Below are positions 8,920 through 17,955 of a stretch of DNA of 64,000 nucleotides, piece by piece. The position numbers and the translations under genes were made by a program. This DNA is from Rhodococcus phenolicus (GTDB lineage: Bacteria > Actinomycetota > Actinomycetes > Mycobacteriales > Mycobacteriaceae), in assembly GCF_001646785.1 (NCBI RefSeq), contig NZ_LRRH01000031.1, forward strand, positions 1 through 64,000, written 5' to 3'. The notes beneath the pieces are model-generated. The model was not told where the DNA came from and searched no databases. It worked only from the letters and a program-made list of their open reading frames with translations. Each line of letters opens with the position of its first letter. Positions within the stretch are counted from its first letter, which is position 1.

Positions 8920-10016
8920 TTCGGTCTCCTTTCGGTTCGCAGGACCGAACGGGTCGAGCGTGATCGGTGTCTGCGGAGGACGGTTCGGGCAACCGAACCC
9001 ACCGGCGAGGACTCGATTGCGGACCGCACTGTCTCTTGCATCTTGTGGACGCCACGCAAGCCCGGGCCGGCGACAAGACCGTAGGCGACGTCGCCATGCC
9101 CGGTCATGACGTGCCGCTTGTACAGGTCTTCACCACGGCCGAGGTCGATACGAGAGACCCCGGTGGTCATCGAGGAGGCGATGAGTTCACGCATCAGGAT
9201 CCAGCCGGGGGCATAAGCGCGGAACTCGGGATCGTAGACAGGGAACCACCAGTGAAGCACCGATGCCGACCGGATGCCGAAGTGACCTGCCACGATTCGG
9301 TCACCGGCAAAGACACCGGAGAGAACACCTGAGAAGTCCGGATCGCGGATGCCGAGCAGGACCTCCAGCAATTCACGTCTTCCCGGAGCGGCGAAGTGGT
9401 CGCGGGCCCCGGTGGCCCGATATTGCGCACGCTTCATCTCGATGACCCGGAGAAGCACGTCCCTGTCCGTCGAGTCCGGTTCGAATCTGAGTTCGCCGTA
9501 TTCGTCGATCAACTTGCGGGCCTGGCGCTGCGCTTGCGCGAGATTGGCTCGGCCCGACTTGGATGCGCGCCCACGATATCCCTTCAGGCCGCCGTCGATT
9601 TCGACGTAGGGTGATCGACGGATGCCGTCCACATACTGCGTGAAATGTCCACCTGGGTCGACCAAATGGTCGAAGGGGAGTGCAGCCACTCCAAGGGCGC
9701 TCAGGGCGGCCCGAGGATCGAAGGTACTTCTCGGGCCGACTATCGGTCCCTGGAAGTCGGTTCCGGGCCAGCCCACCGGTCGGGCGGTACGCGCCGAACA
9801 CTGGACCGCGAATACAACGTCGGGACCGGCCAGCACTGTGACATCGCCGTGGACCGAGTGCACGGCGGCTGCGAACCGCGGGTCGAAGTACGGGCTGTCG
9901 TAAAGGGAGCCGGCTGCACGAAGTCGGCACCAATCAGCGAGAACGTCGGGAGGCAGCTCATCGAAGGCGTAGGCGGTGATCGCTGCTGCAGCACTGTTCA
10001 CGGCGCCGAGGTGCAT
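8898..10016 (-). CDS. GNAT/FemAB-like acyltransferase (CelD/BcsL type)
   Basis: A 372-residue protein with the two-lobed GNAT architecture of the CelD/BcsL-like acetyltransferase family. The recognisable C-terminal lobe contains GVLSGVFAGDRIVAGHFGIRSASVLHWWFPVYDPEFRAYAPGWILMRELI and ends with SRIDLGRGEDLYKRHV, the usual final strand. These enzymes modify exopolysaccharide sugars with acyl or aminoacyl groups. No catalytic residue can be assigned with certainty. It is the middle gene of a leftward group with the AlgD-like dehydrogenase upstream and a DUF6492 protein downstream. Confidence 0.65.
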   Translation of the reverse strand: MHLGAVNSAAAAITAYAFDELPPDVLADWCRLRAAGSLYDSPYFDPRFAAAVHSVHGDVTVLAGPDVVFAVQCSARTARPVGWPGTDFQGPIVGPRSTFDPRAALSALGVAALPFDHLVDPGGHFTQYVDGIRRSPYVEIDGGLKGYRGRASKSGRANLAQAQRQARKLIDEYGELRFEPDSTDRDVLLRVIEMKRAQYRATGARDHFAAPGRRELLEVLLGIRDPDFSGVLSGVFAGDRIVAGHFGIRSASVLHWWFPVYDPEFRAYAPGWILMRELIASSMTTGVSRIDLGRGEDLYKRHVMTGHGDVAYGLVAGPGLRGVHKMQETVRSAIESSPVGSVARTVLRRHRSRSTRSVLRTERRPNWLSSRS

Positions 10017-10060
10017 TCGTCAGGCCGCTCGGCACCGGTGCGTATAGCCTCCAACAACCT

Positions 10061-11398
10061 TCACCACCCGATGCCGAAATAGAATTTCTCTTGCCGGCGT
10101 TCCTCGGCGCCTGGCAGCCGAACCAGATCGACTATCGCGCATTCATCACCGACACGGTCGGCTGCCGATGCCACAGCCGCGTCGGTTGATCCGGCGATGA
10201 ACACCTCGCAGTGATCGAGAACCTCGTCGACGTTGTCTGTGAGGACCTTCTCGAGGTGGGGTAGGCGGTCCTCGATGCAGGCGCGATTCGCGCCGATCAG
10301 CCGCGATACGGCAACCTGGGAATCGTAGACGCGAACGCTGTATCCCTTACCGATCAATTGCTCGGCGAGTTCGACCATCGGGCTCTCCCGTAGGTCGTCG
10401 GTACCGGACTTGAAGGCGAGACCGAAGATCCCCACACGCCGGCGGCCCAGGGAGATCACGAGGTCGATCGCGTGGCGGATCAATTTCTCGTTGGAGGGCA
10501 ATATGTTTGCGAGAACGGGGACTTCGACATCGTGTCGGCGCGCAAGGTAGTTGAGTGCGCGGACGTCCTTGGGTAGGCACGAGCCGCCGAACGCGAATGC
10601 CGGCCGCAGGTAGGCAGGACTGATGTTCAGTTTCGAATCCGACAGAAATATCTCCATGAGGGCGTAGGAGTCGAGACCGAGAGCCGCACACAGGGAACCT
10701 ATTTCGTTCCCGAAAGTCACCTTCAGCGCATGAAAGCTGTTGTCGACGAACTTGGTCATCTCGGCGATCGGGATGGGGGCATGGAATCTCGGTCCTCCCA
10801 GCCCGTCGAAGATGTTCATGACTTCGCTGCCGCTACGGTCGTCGCTCTGGCCCACCACTGTCTTCGGAGGATCGAGGAAGTCGCGCACACTGCTGCCTTC
10901 GCGGAGGAACTCGGGGTTGACGCACACGCCGAAGTCCTTCCCGGCTCGCTTGCCGGAAGCGCGTTCCAGAATCGGAACGAGAAGGTTCTCGCAGGTACCT
11001 GGCAACATCGTGCTGCGGTAGGACACCACGTGCCAGCCCTCCTTGCTCGCCAGCGCTTCGCCGATGGCGTTGCTGACCCGCTCGAGATAGGCGGTGGACA
11101 ACCCTCCCCCGGATGTGGACGGTGTGCCGACGCAAACAATCGTGATGGCCGAAGCGTGTACGGCGCCTGCAGGATCGTCGCTGACCGTCAGCAAGCCCGA
11201 TGCGACGACCTCCGCAGTGAGTTCGCCGATACGTTCCTCTACGACGGGAGCCCTCCCCTCGCGAAGAGCGGCGGTCTTGGCGGGATTGACGTCGACTCCG
11301 ATGACTCTGTGGCCTCGGGAAGCGAGACACGCGGCCGAGACGCAGCCGACGTATCCGAGTCCGAACACGCTCAACACGGGTTTTTCTGTAGCGGTCAC
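10061..11398 (-). CDS. algD: GDP-mannose 6-dehydrogenase (AlgD-like)
   Basis: A member of the UDP-glucose/GDP-mannose dehydrogenase family that oxidises a nucleotide hexose to its uronic acid using two NAD+. It starts with VLSVFGLGYVG and has the catalytic cysteine in FAFGGSCLPKDVRAL. That version of the motif is characteristic of AlgD-type GDP-mannose dehydrogenases rather than UDP-glucose dehydrogenases. NPEFLREG and FGLAFKSGTDDLRESP are also present. GTG 11398 follows GAGG at good spacing; a GTG at 11422 gives eight more residues. With gmd and fcl it suggests GDP-mannose as a shared precursor. Specificity for mannose over glucose is inferred from motif resemblance only. Confidence 0.82.
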   Translation of the reverse strand: MTATEKPVLSVFGLGYVGCVSAACLASRGHRVIGVDVNPAKTAALREGRAPVVEERIGELTAEVVASGLLTVSDDPAGAVHASAITIVCVGTPSTSGGGLSTAYLERVSNAIGEALASKEGWHVVSYRSTMLPGTCENLLVPILERASGKRAGKDFGVCVNPEFLREGSSVRDFLDPPKTVVGQSDDRSGSEVMNIFDGLGGPRFHAPIPIAEMTKFVDNSFHALKVTFGNEIGSLCAALGLDSYALMEIFLSDSKLNISPAYLRPAFAFGGSCLPKDVRALNYLARRHDVEVPVLANILPSNEKLIRHAIDLVISLGRRRVGIFGLAFKSGTDDLRESPMVELAEQLIGKGYSVRVYDSQVAVSRLIGANRACIEDRLPHLEKVLTDNVDEVLDHCEVFIAGSTDAAVASAADRVGDECAIVDLVRLPGAEERRQEKFYFGIGW

Positions 11399-11532
11399 GT
11401 CGACCTCGCTGTGCGTTTCCACGGCTCCGTCGTGCTGCGATTGCGCGAACGCAGTCGCTCTCGCTCAACGCAGTTGCACTCGATTCGGCGCCCCGGTGTG
11501 TTGCTACCTGTGGTGGTCGCGCAGGTGGCGGA

Positions 11533-12816
11533 TTATCGGTCCAAGGTATCACGGTTGAGAAGGCCCAGCAGTGTCCTCGGCCGAATCGGTTTCGCTCGTC
11601 GAGGAGACCATCGCGGCGGCCGATGATCACCGGGCAGGAAGAGCCGGTCGTAGAAGGTGACCAGGTTGTTGCTGGAGATGTCCCATGAAAGTTCGCTCTC
11701 CACGCGCCCGCGACCGAGTTCCCCCATCTTCCTGCGCCGGTCCGGATCTTGAAGCAACTCGTCGATGGCGGTCGCGAATGCCGCGGTGTCGTTTGCCGCG
11801 ACATACAACGCAGAATCGCCTGCAGAAACGCGTGCTTCCACCAGGTCGAACGAGACGATCGGGCGCACCATTGCCATGTACTCGAGAATCTTGTTCATCG
11901 TCGACACATTGTTCAACGGGTTGAGAGGATCCGGAGACAGGCACACATCCGCGGTGGAGAGGCATCGTTGGACGAACTCGTCCGCCACGCGGCCGGTGAA
12001 CTCGACGGTGTCCGAAAGTCCGAGTTCCTCGCTGAGCGCGACCATCGCATCGAACGAGTCGCCGGAGCCCATGAAGATGCAGTGCACATCGCGACGGCCG
12101 AGCTGGTACTTCAAGTGTGCGAGCGCATGCAGTGCATAATCGACGCCGTCCTGTGGTCCCATCACGCCGAGATACGCAAGAAGGAAGCGTTTTCCGCGGA
12201 GCAGTTCGGGCTCGCGGTCACGTCGTACGAAGCGGTGGAGGTCAGGTGCACTCCGAACCACCGTCACGCGATCGGGTCGCATGCCGCCGCGGTCGATCGC
12301 TGCACGGCGGTAGCTCTCGTTGGTCGATATCACCGCGTTTGCCGTCGCGAAGGTGAGCCGCTCGAGAATTCTTGTCCCCCAGTAAAGTACGGGAAGTCTG
12401 CTACCGAATCGGGAACGAAACAGTTCCGGCACGAGGTCGTGATGATCGAAGACGAACCGCGCCCCGGTCAGGCGGAACATCAACCCCACGAGGAAGAGGA
12501 GATCCGGCGGATTGCATGCGTGCACCGCATGCACCGGTTCCTTCCTTCGTACGCGAATCGCGAGTCGGAAGGTGTGCCAGAGGGCGACCGAATATTCGCG
12601 CAGATATCCAGATGGCCCCCCTTCGGCGGTCCGAAGCGGATATCGCAGAATGCGAACGCCTTCGAGGGTTGTCTCGGCTTCGTCGTCCCGTCCGCTTCCC
12701 ATCGGGCAGATCACCGTGACTGTGTGCCCGGCAGCGACGAGGGTTCGGCTCTCCTGCCAAACGCGACGGTCGAATGGAACCGACAAGTTCTCGACGAGGA
12801 TCAGGATGTGGCTCAT
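11533..12816 (-). CDS. family 4 glycosyltransferase
   Basis: A 427-residue GT4 enzyme. The N-terminal domain begins HILILVENLSVPFDRRVWQESRTL, a motif common in mycelial and mycobacterial GT4 proteins, with CNPPDLLFLVG and FVFDHHDLVPELF following. The second domain opens with FLLAYLGVMGPQDGVDYALHAL. The donor-binding EX7E-like region is present as DPLNPLNNVSTMNKILEYMAMVRPIVSFDL. It is the first gene of a leftward group that includes algD, and diverges from the GT2 gene at 12970 across a promoter region of about 150 bp. Sugar unknown. Confidence 0.85.
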   Translation of the reverse strand: MSHILILVENLSVPFDRRVWQESRTLVAAGHTVTVICPMGSGRDDEAETTLEGVRILRYPLRTAEGGPSGYLREYSVALWHTFRLAIRVRRKEPVHAVHACNPPDLLFLVGLMFRLTGARFVFDHHDLVPELFRSRFGSRLPVLYWGTRILERLTFATANAVISTNESYRRAAIDRGGMRPDRVTVVRSAPDLHRFVRRDREPELLRGKRFLLAYLGVMGPQDGVDYALHALAHLKYQLGRRDVHCIFMGSGDSFDAMVALSEELGLSDTVEFTGRVADEFVQRCLSTADVCLSPDPLNPLNNVSTMNKILEYMAMVRPIVSFDLVEARVSAGDSALYVAANDTAAFATAIDELLQDPDRRRKMGELGRGRVESELSWDISSNNLVTFYDRLFLPGDHRPPRWSPRRAKPIRPRTLLGLLNRDTLDR

Positions 12817-12969
12817 CCGTGGGTCACCGCCTCATCAGCCTGGGCTCCCGGATGCACCCCGACGTTCTCCGCGGTTCCGGAGTGACGATCTCGAGGCTCT
12901 GCCGGTACAGTGACGTTGCCACCAAGAATAACGGACGGCGGTTGATGCGCATGACCTTTTCGCGACCAC

Positions 12970-13956
12970 TTGGTCCTCAGAACCGCAAGTGAATCGAGAG
13001 AACCGGAGCGTCCGGTGGGCAACGAGGGATGTTTCGTATCCCGTGACGAGTGGGCCGACGTTGCTGTGGTCGTCGTGACCTACAACAGTGCACGCGACAT
13101 CCGGAATCTGGTGACGGATCTCCGGCGCGACGCGCGTCGTCTGTCACTGCGCCTGATCGTCGTGGACAACGACTCGACGGACAACAGTGCTGAAATCGTC
13201 GCCGCCGAGACGGACGTCATTCTCGTCCGCGCCGGGGGCAATCTGGGCTACGCGGGAGGAATCAATCGAGCTCGACGCTATATCGGTAGGTGCACCGGTG
13301 TGCTGGTGCTCAATCCGGACCTTCGATTGCGTAGGTATGCGATCGACGAACTTCTCAACTCGCTGAGCGGAACCGGCGTCGGGGCGGTGGTGCCGCTGAA
13401 CCTCTTTCAGCACACCGATCGGATCGATCCGACACTGCGTCGCGAACCTTCCATCTCCCGGGCCTTCGGTGACGCAATCGTCGGCGGACACCGGTTGCGT
13501 CGGCGTCCATCCTGGTTGTCGGAGACCGAACTTCGCCCGGAGCGCTACACCTGTGCACATTCGGTCGACTGGGCTGTGGGGTCGGCCCTGTTGATCAGCG
13601 CGGACGTAGAACGGGCCGTGGGGAACTGGAACGAGGACTATTTTCTGTACTCGGAGGAGATCGACTACTGCCGTCGCATCCGCGAACAAGGAAGACTGAT
13701 CTGGTTCGAGCCGGCCGCCGTCGTCGAGCATGCCGGCGGTGGCTCGGGTACGTCCGCCGCTCTTGCGATGCTGGCAACGGTCAATCGGGTCCGCTACATC
13801 GAGAATTGTCATTCCCGGCCGTACGCCTTCGCCTTCCGCGCGGTGATCGCACTCACTCAAGCGATACGGGTATACCGTCCTGTACCTCGAGCAACCCTGC
13901 AAATGGTCCTCTACAGGGAGCGATGGAGGGACCTTCCTCACGCAACGCAGAGTTGA
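12970..13956 (+). CDS. family 2 glycosyltransferase, rhamnosyltransferase-like
   Basis: A GT2 enzyme of about 328 residues similar in outline to WbbL-type rhamnosyltransferases: VAVVVVTYNSARDIRNLV, VVDNDSTDNSAEIV, GNLGYAGGINRA, VLVLNPDL, and a late VDWAVGSALLISADVERAVGNWNEDYFLYSEEIDYCRRI segment with the catalytic acidic residues. The first 25-30 residues before this are not conserved, so the start may be GTG 13015 rather than TTG 12970. It is the first of four genes read rightward towards the GH16 lipoprotein. Confidence 0.83.
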   Translation: MVLRTASESREPERPVGNEGCFVSRDEWADVAVVVVTYNSARDIRNLVTDLRRDARRLSLRLIVVDNDSTDNSAEIVAAETDVILVRAGGNLGYAGGINRARRYIGRCTGVLVLNPDLRLRRYAIDELLNSLSGTGVGAVVPLNLFQHTDRIDPTLRREPSISRAFGDAIVGGHRLRRRPSWLSETELRPERYTCAHSVDWAVGSALLISADVERAVGNWNEDYFLYSEEIDYCRRIREQGRLIWFEPAAVVEHAGGGSGTSAALAMLATVNRVRYIENCHSRPYAFAFRAVIALTQAIRVYRPVPRATLQMVLYRERWRDLPHATQS

Positions 13957-13995
13957 TAGGATCGCCATGCCTTCGTGTGAAATTTGAGGGACCTC

Positions 13996-14868
13996 ATGAC
14001 GAGTGTAGTCATCGCCGCGCACAACGAGGCCGCTGTGATCGAGCGTTGCCTCGCGTCGCTGTTGGCGGATGCGGCTTCCGGTGAGTTCGATGTGATAGTC
14101 GTCGCCAACGGTTGCACCGACAACACTGCGAGGCTGGCCGAACGAAGACCGGGGGTGCGTGTCGTCGAAATCCCTGAGGCCAGCAAGCCGAAGGCGCTCA
14201 ACGCCGGAGATGCGATCGCGTCCGGATTTCCCCGTGTGTACCTCGATGCCGACATCGTTGCGGGTACGCATGTGGTGCGCGCCCTTCGAGATGCACTCGC
14301 CGCGGACGCGCCGCCGCCCGTTCCGCTGGCTGTGGTTCCACGCCGCGACCTCGATTTGACGGGAAGATCGATTCTGGTCCGCCAGTTCTTCGCGATCAAT
14401 TCACGACTTCCCGTCTTCCACGAGGGGCTGTTCGGACGGGGATTGATCGCGCTTTCGGCCGAAGGCCGACGCCGTTTCGACCGGTTTCCCGACATGGTCG
14501 CCGACGATCTCTTCCTGGACTCACAGTTCACACCGCAGGAAAAGCGAGAGGTCGGCGGAGTGTCGACCGTGGTCGAAGTACCGTTGCGCACCCGGGATCT
14601 GGTGCGTCGGCTCGTCCGGGTACGTCGCGGCAACGCGTCCTTGCGAGCGGCCGACCGGAGCGGAGGGATCGCGGGGGAGGTTCGTCCGGTCGACCGATTC
14701 GCCTGGCTGCGCGATGTCGTCATCCCGAATCCGCGGCTCGCTCCAGCAGGAGTCGTGTATGCCGGTATTACGAGTCTCGCAGCTCTCCTTGCGCTTCGCA
14801 CACCTGCCGAAGGCCAGGCGTGGGGCCGCGACGAGTCGACGCGCCGAGCGATAAGAGCCCATGGCTGA
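13996..14868 (+). CDS. family 2 glycosyltransferase
   Basis: GT2 protein of 290 residues with TSVVIAAHNEAAVIERCL, VVANGCTDNTARLAE, and an acidic DADI motif near residue 85. The middle segment FHEGLFGRGLIALSAEGRRRFDRFPDMVADDLFLDSQF resembles the acceptor-binding part of this family. The ATG at 13996 has GAGGGA upstream, and is preferred over TTG 13984. The 3' end overlaps the next gene by 8 bp, which suggests coupled translation with the deacetylase. Confidence 0.82.
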   Translation: MTSVVIAAHNEAAVIERCLASLLADAASGEFDVIVVANGCTDNTARLAERRPGVRVVEIPEASKPKALNAGDAIASGFPRVYLDADIVAGTHVVRALRDALAADAPPPVPLAVVPRRDLDLTGRSILVRQFFAINSRLPVFHEGLFGRGLIALSAEGRRRFDRFPDMVADDLFLDSQFTPQEKREVGGVSTVVEVPLRTRDLVRRLVRVRRGNASLRAADRSGGIAGEVRPVDRFAWLRDVVIPNPRLAPAGVVYAGITSLAALLALRTPAEGQAWGRDESTRRAIRAHG

Positions 14869-15529
14869 GATCAGACCGGCGAACGTAAGCTTTCACGGCA
14901 TCGGTACCGCCCGTCGTGAACTCGAGCACGGCGAAGACCGGTTCTGGATCGGCATCGACGAGTTCCGGCGAATTCTGGACGAGGTGGCCACGTGGCCCGA
15001 TGTCCGGCTGAGCTTCGACGACGGCAACAGTTCCGACATAGAGATCGCACTCGACGAGGTGTCCGAGCGCGGGCTCACCGCCACATTCTTCGTGTTGGCC
15101 GGAAGGTTGGGCGCCGCAGGAAGTCTGAGCGAGAAAGATGTGTCGGAACTGCGTCGGCGTGGAATGGGAATCGGCACGCACGGCATGGATCACCGATCCT
15201 GGCGCGGCATGGACGAGGTGACGCGTCATCGCGAACTCGTCGAAGCGCGACAACGAATCTCCGAGGTTGCCGGAGTGCGCGTCGACGAGGCCGCGCTGCC
15301 GCTAGGACAATATGACGGCAGAATACTCGCCGATCTCAGAGGGCTCGGCTATGCCGCAGTGCACACCAGTGACCGCCGTCCGACGCGGCGTGAAGCGTGG
15401 TTGCAGCCGCGCTTCAGTGTCCGGGCGGACCACACTCCGGAATCGCTTCGTTCGGAAGCGCTCGGCGCATCCACGGTCGGCCGGCGGGCTTTCGTGGCAG
15501 CCAAAGGTGTCATCAAGCGGTTGCGGTGA
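14861..15529 (+). CDS. polysaccharide deacetylase (NodB/CE4 family)
   Basis: A compact 222-residue NodB-homology domain. The metal-binding Asp pair is in LSFDDGNSSD near residue 52, the His pair is in GTHGMDHRSW near residue 108, and ALPLGQYDG further on matches the later CE4 motif. These enzymes remove N- or O-acetyl groups from polysaccharides. No signal peptide or membrane helix is seen, so it may act on a cytoplasmic or lipid-linked intermediate. It overlaps the preceding glycosyltransferase and is followed one base later by the GH16 lipoprotein gene. Confidence 0.82.
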   Translation: MAEIRPANVSFHGIGTARRELEHGEDRFWIGIDEFRRILDEVATWPDVRLSFDDGNSSDIEIALDEVSERGLTATFFVLAGRLGAAGSLSEKDVSELRRRGMGIGTHGMDHRSWRGMDEVTRHRELVEARQRISEVAGVRVDEAALPLGQYDGRILADLRGLGYAAVHTSDRRPTRREAWLQPRFSVRADHTPESLRSEALGASTVGRRAFVAAKGVIKRLR

Positions 15530-15530
15530 C

Positions 15531-16508
15531 ATGGATCGCACACGGAGAGCACGGGAAGCGGTGTCGGAGTTGTCTCCGATCACCTCGGTTGCTCTCCGAG
15601 CGTTGTTGGTCGCTGTACTCACTTTTCCGCTGCTGTCCGGCTGTGGCAATGACTCGAACCGATGCGATGCCGACAGCATCGGCGCATCGCCCGAGTGTTT
15701 CCCGGCACCACCGGAGCCGGCGCCATCCGGCAAGTCCTGGCGCGTCGCCTTTTCGGAGGAGTTCGAGGGATCCGACTACGACCACGGCAAGCTCACTCCC
15801 TGCTTCGATTGGAACTACGACGGGGCATGCACGAGCAGTTTCAACAACGGCAAGGAGACGTACAGGCCGGAACAAGTACAGGTGCGCGGCGGTATTGCGA
15901 TCCTTACCGCCGAGCCGCTCGCGGCACCTGAACCCAACGATGCGTGCTTCCAGGGCATTTGTACGTACAAGGCGGGATTACTCTCCACTGCTCGACCGGA
16001 CGTTGAGTCGGGGCAATACCTGTTTCCGTTCACGTACGGATATGTGGAATCGCGTATGAAGTTTCCCGGTGAGTCGGGTTTTTTCACTGCCTTCTGGATG
16101 GTGCCGGCAGATCCGTCGTTCAACTATCGGAGCGAGATCGACATCATGGAGGTCTTGGGAGGTCAGCCCGAGACAATTAATATGAACTACAGTTACAACG
16201 GCCGAACCGAGTCGTATTCGGTCAACGCCGGTCCCGAAGACAACGGTGCATGTGGAGTGCGCGACTACTCCGACGAATGGGTGCGGTACGGCGTCGATTG
16301 GCAGCCCGACTACATTGCCTGGTACATCAACGGAGTCGAGTGTGGCCGCTTCACCGACAGCGGCCGGATAGAGAACGGGCCGATGCAACTCATTCTGCAC
16401 ATGATGATCGACAACGACTGGGAGCGCGAAGCGGATTCGATCCTGACGGATCAGACGCGTGTCGGTCGTCTCGAAGTCGACTACATCCGGGTGTACCAGC
16501 AGTACTGA
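15531..16508 (+). CDS. glycoside hydrolase family 16 lipoprotein
   Basis: A 325-residue exported enzyme. The N-terminus has a hydrophobic signal ending in the lipobox LLSGC, so it should be lipid-anchored outside the membrane. The GH16 domain carries the catalytic motif EIDIMEVLG, with the nucleophile and acid/base Glu two and five positions apart, preceded by a long beta-jellyroll containing GYVESRMKFPGESGFFTAFWM. GH16 enzymes cleave beta-1,3 or beta-1,4 glucans, galactans and related polymers. In an exopolysaccharide cluster it probably trims the product or sets its length, as ExoK/ExsH do in rhizobia. ATG 15531 lies two bases after the previous stop. Confidence 0.87.
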   Translation: MDRTRRAREAVSELSPITSVALRALLVAVLTFPLLSGCGNDSNRCDADSIGASPECFPAPPEPAPSGKSWRVAFSEEFEGSDYDHGKLTPCFDWNYDGACTSSFNNGKETYRPEQVQVRGGIAILTAEPLAAPEPNDACFQGICTYKAGLLSTARPDVESGQYLFPFTYGYVESRMKFPGESGFFTAFWMVPADPSFNYRSEIDIMEVLGGQPETINMNYSYNGRTESYSVNAGPEDNGACGVRDYSDEWVRYGVDWQPDYIAWYINGVECGRFTDSGRIENGPMQLILHMMIDNDWEREADSILTDQTRVGRLEVDYIRVYQQY

Positions 16509-16656
16509 GTGTCCGGGCGACAAGTCGACCACTGTGCCCTGGCGTGAACTGCGGGGCCGCTCTTCAATCGTGGTTCGGAGGTTCCGTAGGGCAACCGTGA
16601 TCTCCGGAAGGGCAGAAAAGAGTACGCCGATCGAGTTATGAGTGCCACGAATTCTG

Positions 16657-17955
16657 CTATAGCACAGGGGTATCGACAGATTTGTCCGGTCTCCGAACAG
16701 TAGTCGTGGTGTCCACGTCGACGTGAACCGTGCCGAGCAGCGGAGCGCCGGTATCACGCAGTCGTTCGGCTGCCTCGACGAGGTCGCGCCGCAGCGTGAC
16801 GTGGAATGAGATTGCCAGCAGGACTCCGTCGGCGAAGTCGCTCATCACCGATGCGGTGCATGACGCCAATACAGGTGGTGCGGCAACGACCACATGTGCG
16901 TAATCCTTCCGCACGCGATTTGTGAGTTCTCCAAAGGCAGTCGGCAGGTCGCCGGTGTCCGTGCCCCATTTCGTCGGGGTAGTCGGGGCGGGTCGGTCGT
17001 CGGACTTTCGCAGGGGTGCTGGTCCAACACTGTCCGGGCCGCGGGAGTCGCCTGCCCCGAGGTCGGCGACAGGGTCCTCAGCGGCATCGATCACCGTCAC
17101 GCGACCATCGCGGAGTTCCAAGGCACGACCGAGATTCGCGGCCAGTACCGATGAATCGGCTTCACCGGCGACACTTGTGATCACCCACACCATGCCCGAT
17201 CGGTGGGATCCGTACAAACGATCGCCCGCCGAACCCAGGTGAGTCCGCAGACGTCGGTAGCTCTCGAAATCGGGTCCATCGGCGTTGCGTACTTCGGGCA
17301 CGGATCCGATCACCGGTAGGCCTGATAGCTGCGCGGCACGCGATGCAGTTCGGACCACAGGATCCGTCTGCGCACGAACCCATACCGCGATCGCCGCGAG
17401 CACTATCCCGGCGAGCACGATGATAACGATGAGGCCGATACGTTCGACACGTTGCTCGTGCGGTTCGGTCGCGGCAGTGACCACCGTCGTATGCACCTTC
17501 TGGCCGTCTGCTCCCGTCGGAGTTTCCAGCGCATCGGCATACTCGATGAACTCGCGTGCGAACGTGTCGGCGAGAAGCTGTGCACGAGCAGATGATTCGT
17601 CCGTCACCGCGACGTCGATGATCGCAGTTCTCGGAGGCACGATAGTTGCGCTGACCTGCTCGGCGAGCTCCTGAGGTGTCTCGGGCAGGTCGAGTTCGTC
17701 CACCACGCGCTGACTCACCACATCGCTCGTGAGCAGCGCAACGTAGGAATTGACGCGCCCCGCTACCACCTCGTCGTTCTCGTATGCGGTCGCTGTCGTT
17801 GTTCCCTCTATCGACACCATCAGCTGGGTGGTGGACACGGACGGGGTGGGGTTCAGCAGAACCCAGCTCAGACCGGCGATCACCACTGCTGCACAGGCGG
17901 CGCCGAAGGTCTTGCGATACAGCTTGATCGTCGCGAAAAATGTCGCCAGGTTCAC
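16657..17955 (-). CDS. Wzz domain protein with degenerate tyrosine-kinase-like domain
   Basis: A 432-residue protein with an N-terminal Wzz part (helix around GAACAAVVIAGLSWVLL, periplasmic domain, second helix IGLIVIIVLAGIVLAAIAVWV) and a cytoplasmic domain that follows the order of a bacterial tyrosine kinase. The P-loop expected as GEGKST reads GEADSS, so the lysine is missing, and there is no C-terminal tyrosine cluster. It probably acts as a structural co-polymerase rather than a kinase. GTG 17955 overlaps the upstream stop (GTGA); the longer frame is non-conserved. It is the last gene of a six-gene leftward operon. Confidence 0.78.
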   Translation of the reverse strand: MNLATFFATIKLYRKTFGAACAAVVIAGLSWVLLNPTPSVSTTQLMVSIEGTTTATAYENDEVVAGRVNSYVALLTSDVVSQRVVDELDLPETPQELAEQVSATIVPPRTAIIDVAVTDESSARAQLLADTFAREFIEYADALETPTGADGQKVHTTVVTAATEPHEQRVERIGLIVIIVLAGIVLAAIAVWVRAQTDPVVRTASRAAQLSGLPVIGSVPEVRNADGPDFESYRRLRTHLGSAGDRLYGSHRSGMVWVITSVAGEADSSVLAANLGRALELRDGRVTVIDAAEDPVADLGAGDSRGPDSVGPAPLRKSDDRPAPTTPTKWGTDTGDLPTAFGELTNRVRKDYAHVVVAAPPVLASCTASVMSDFADGVLLAISFHVTLRRDLVEAAERLRDTGAPLLGTVHVDVDTTTTVRRPDKSVDTPVL

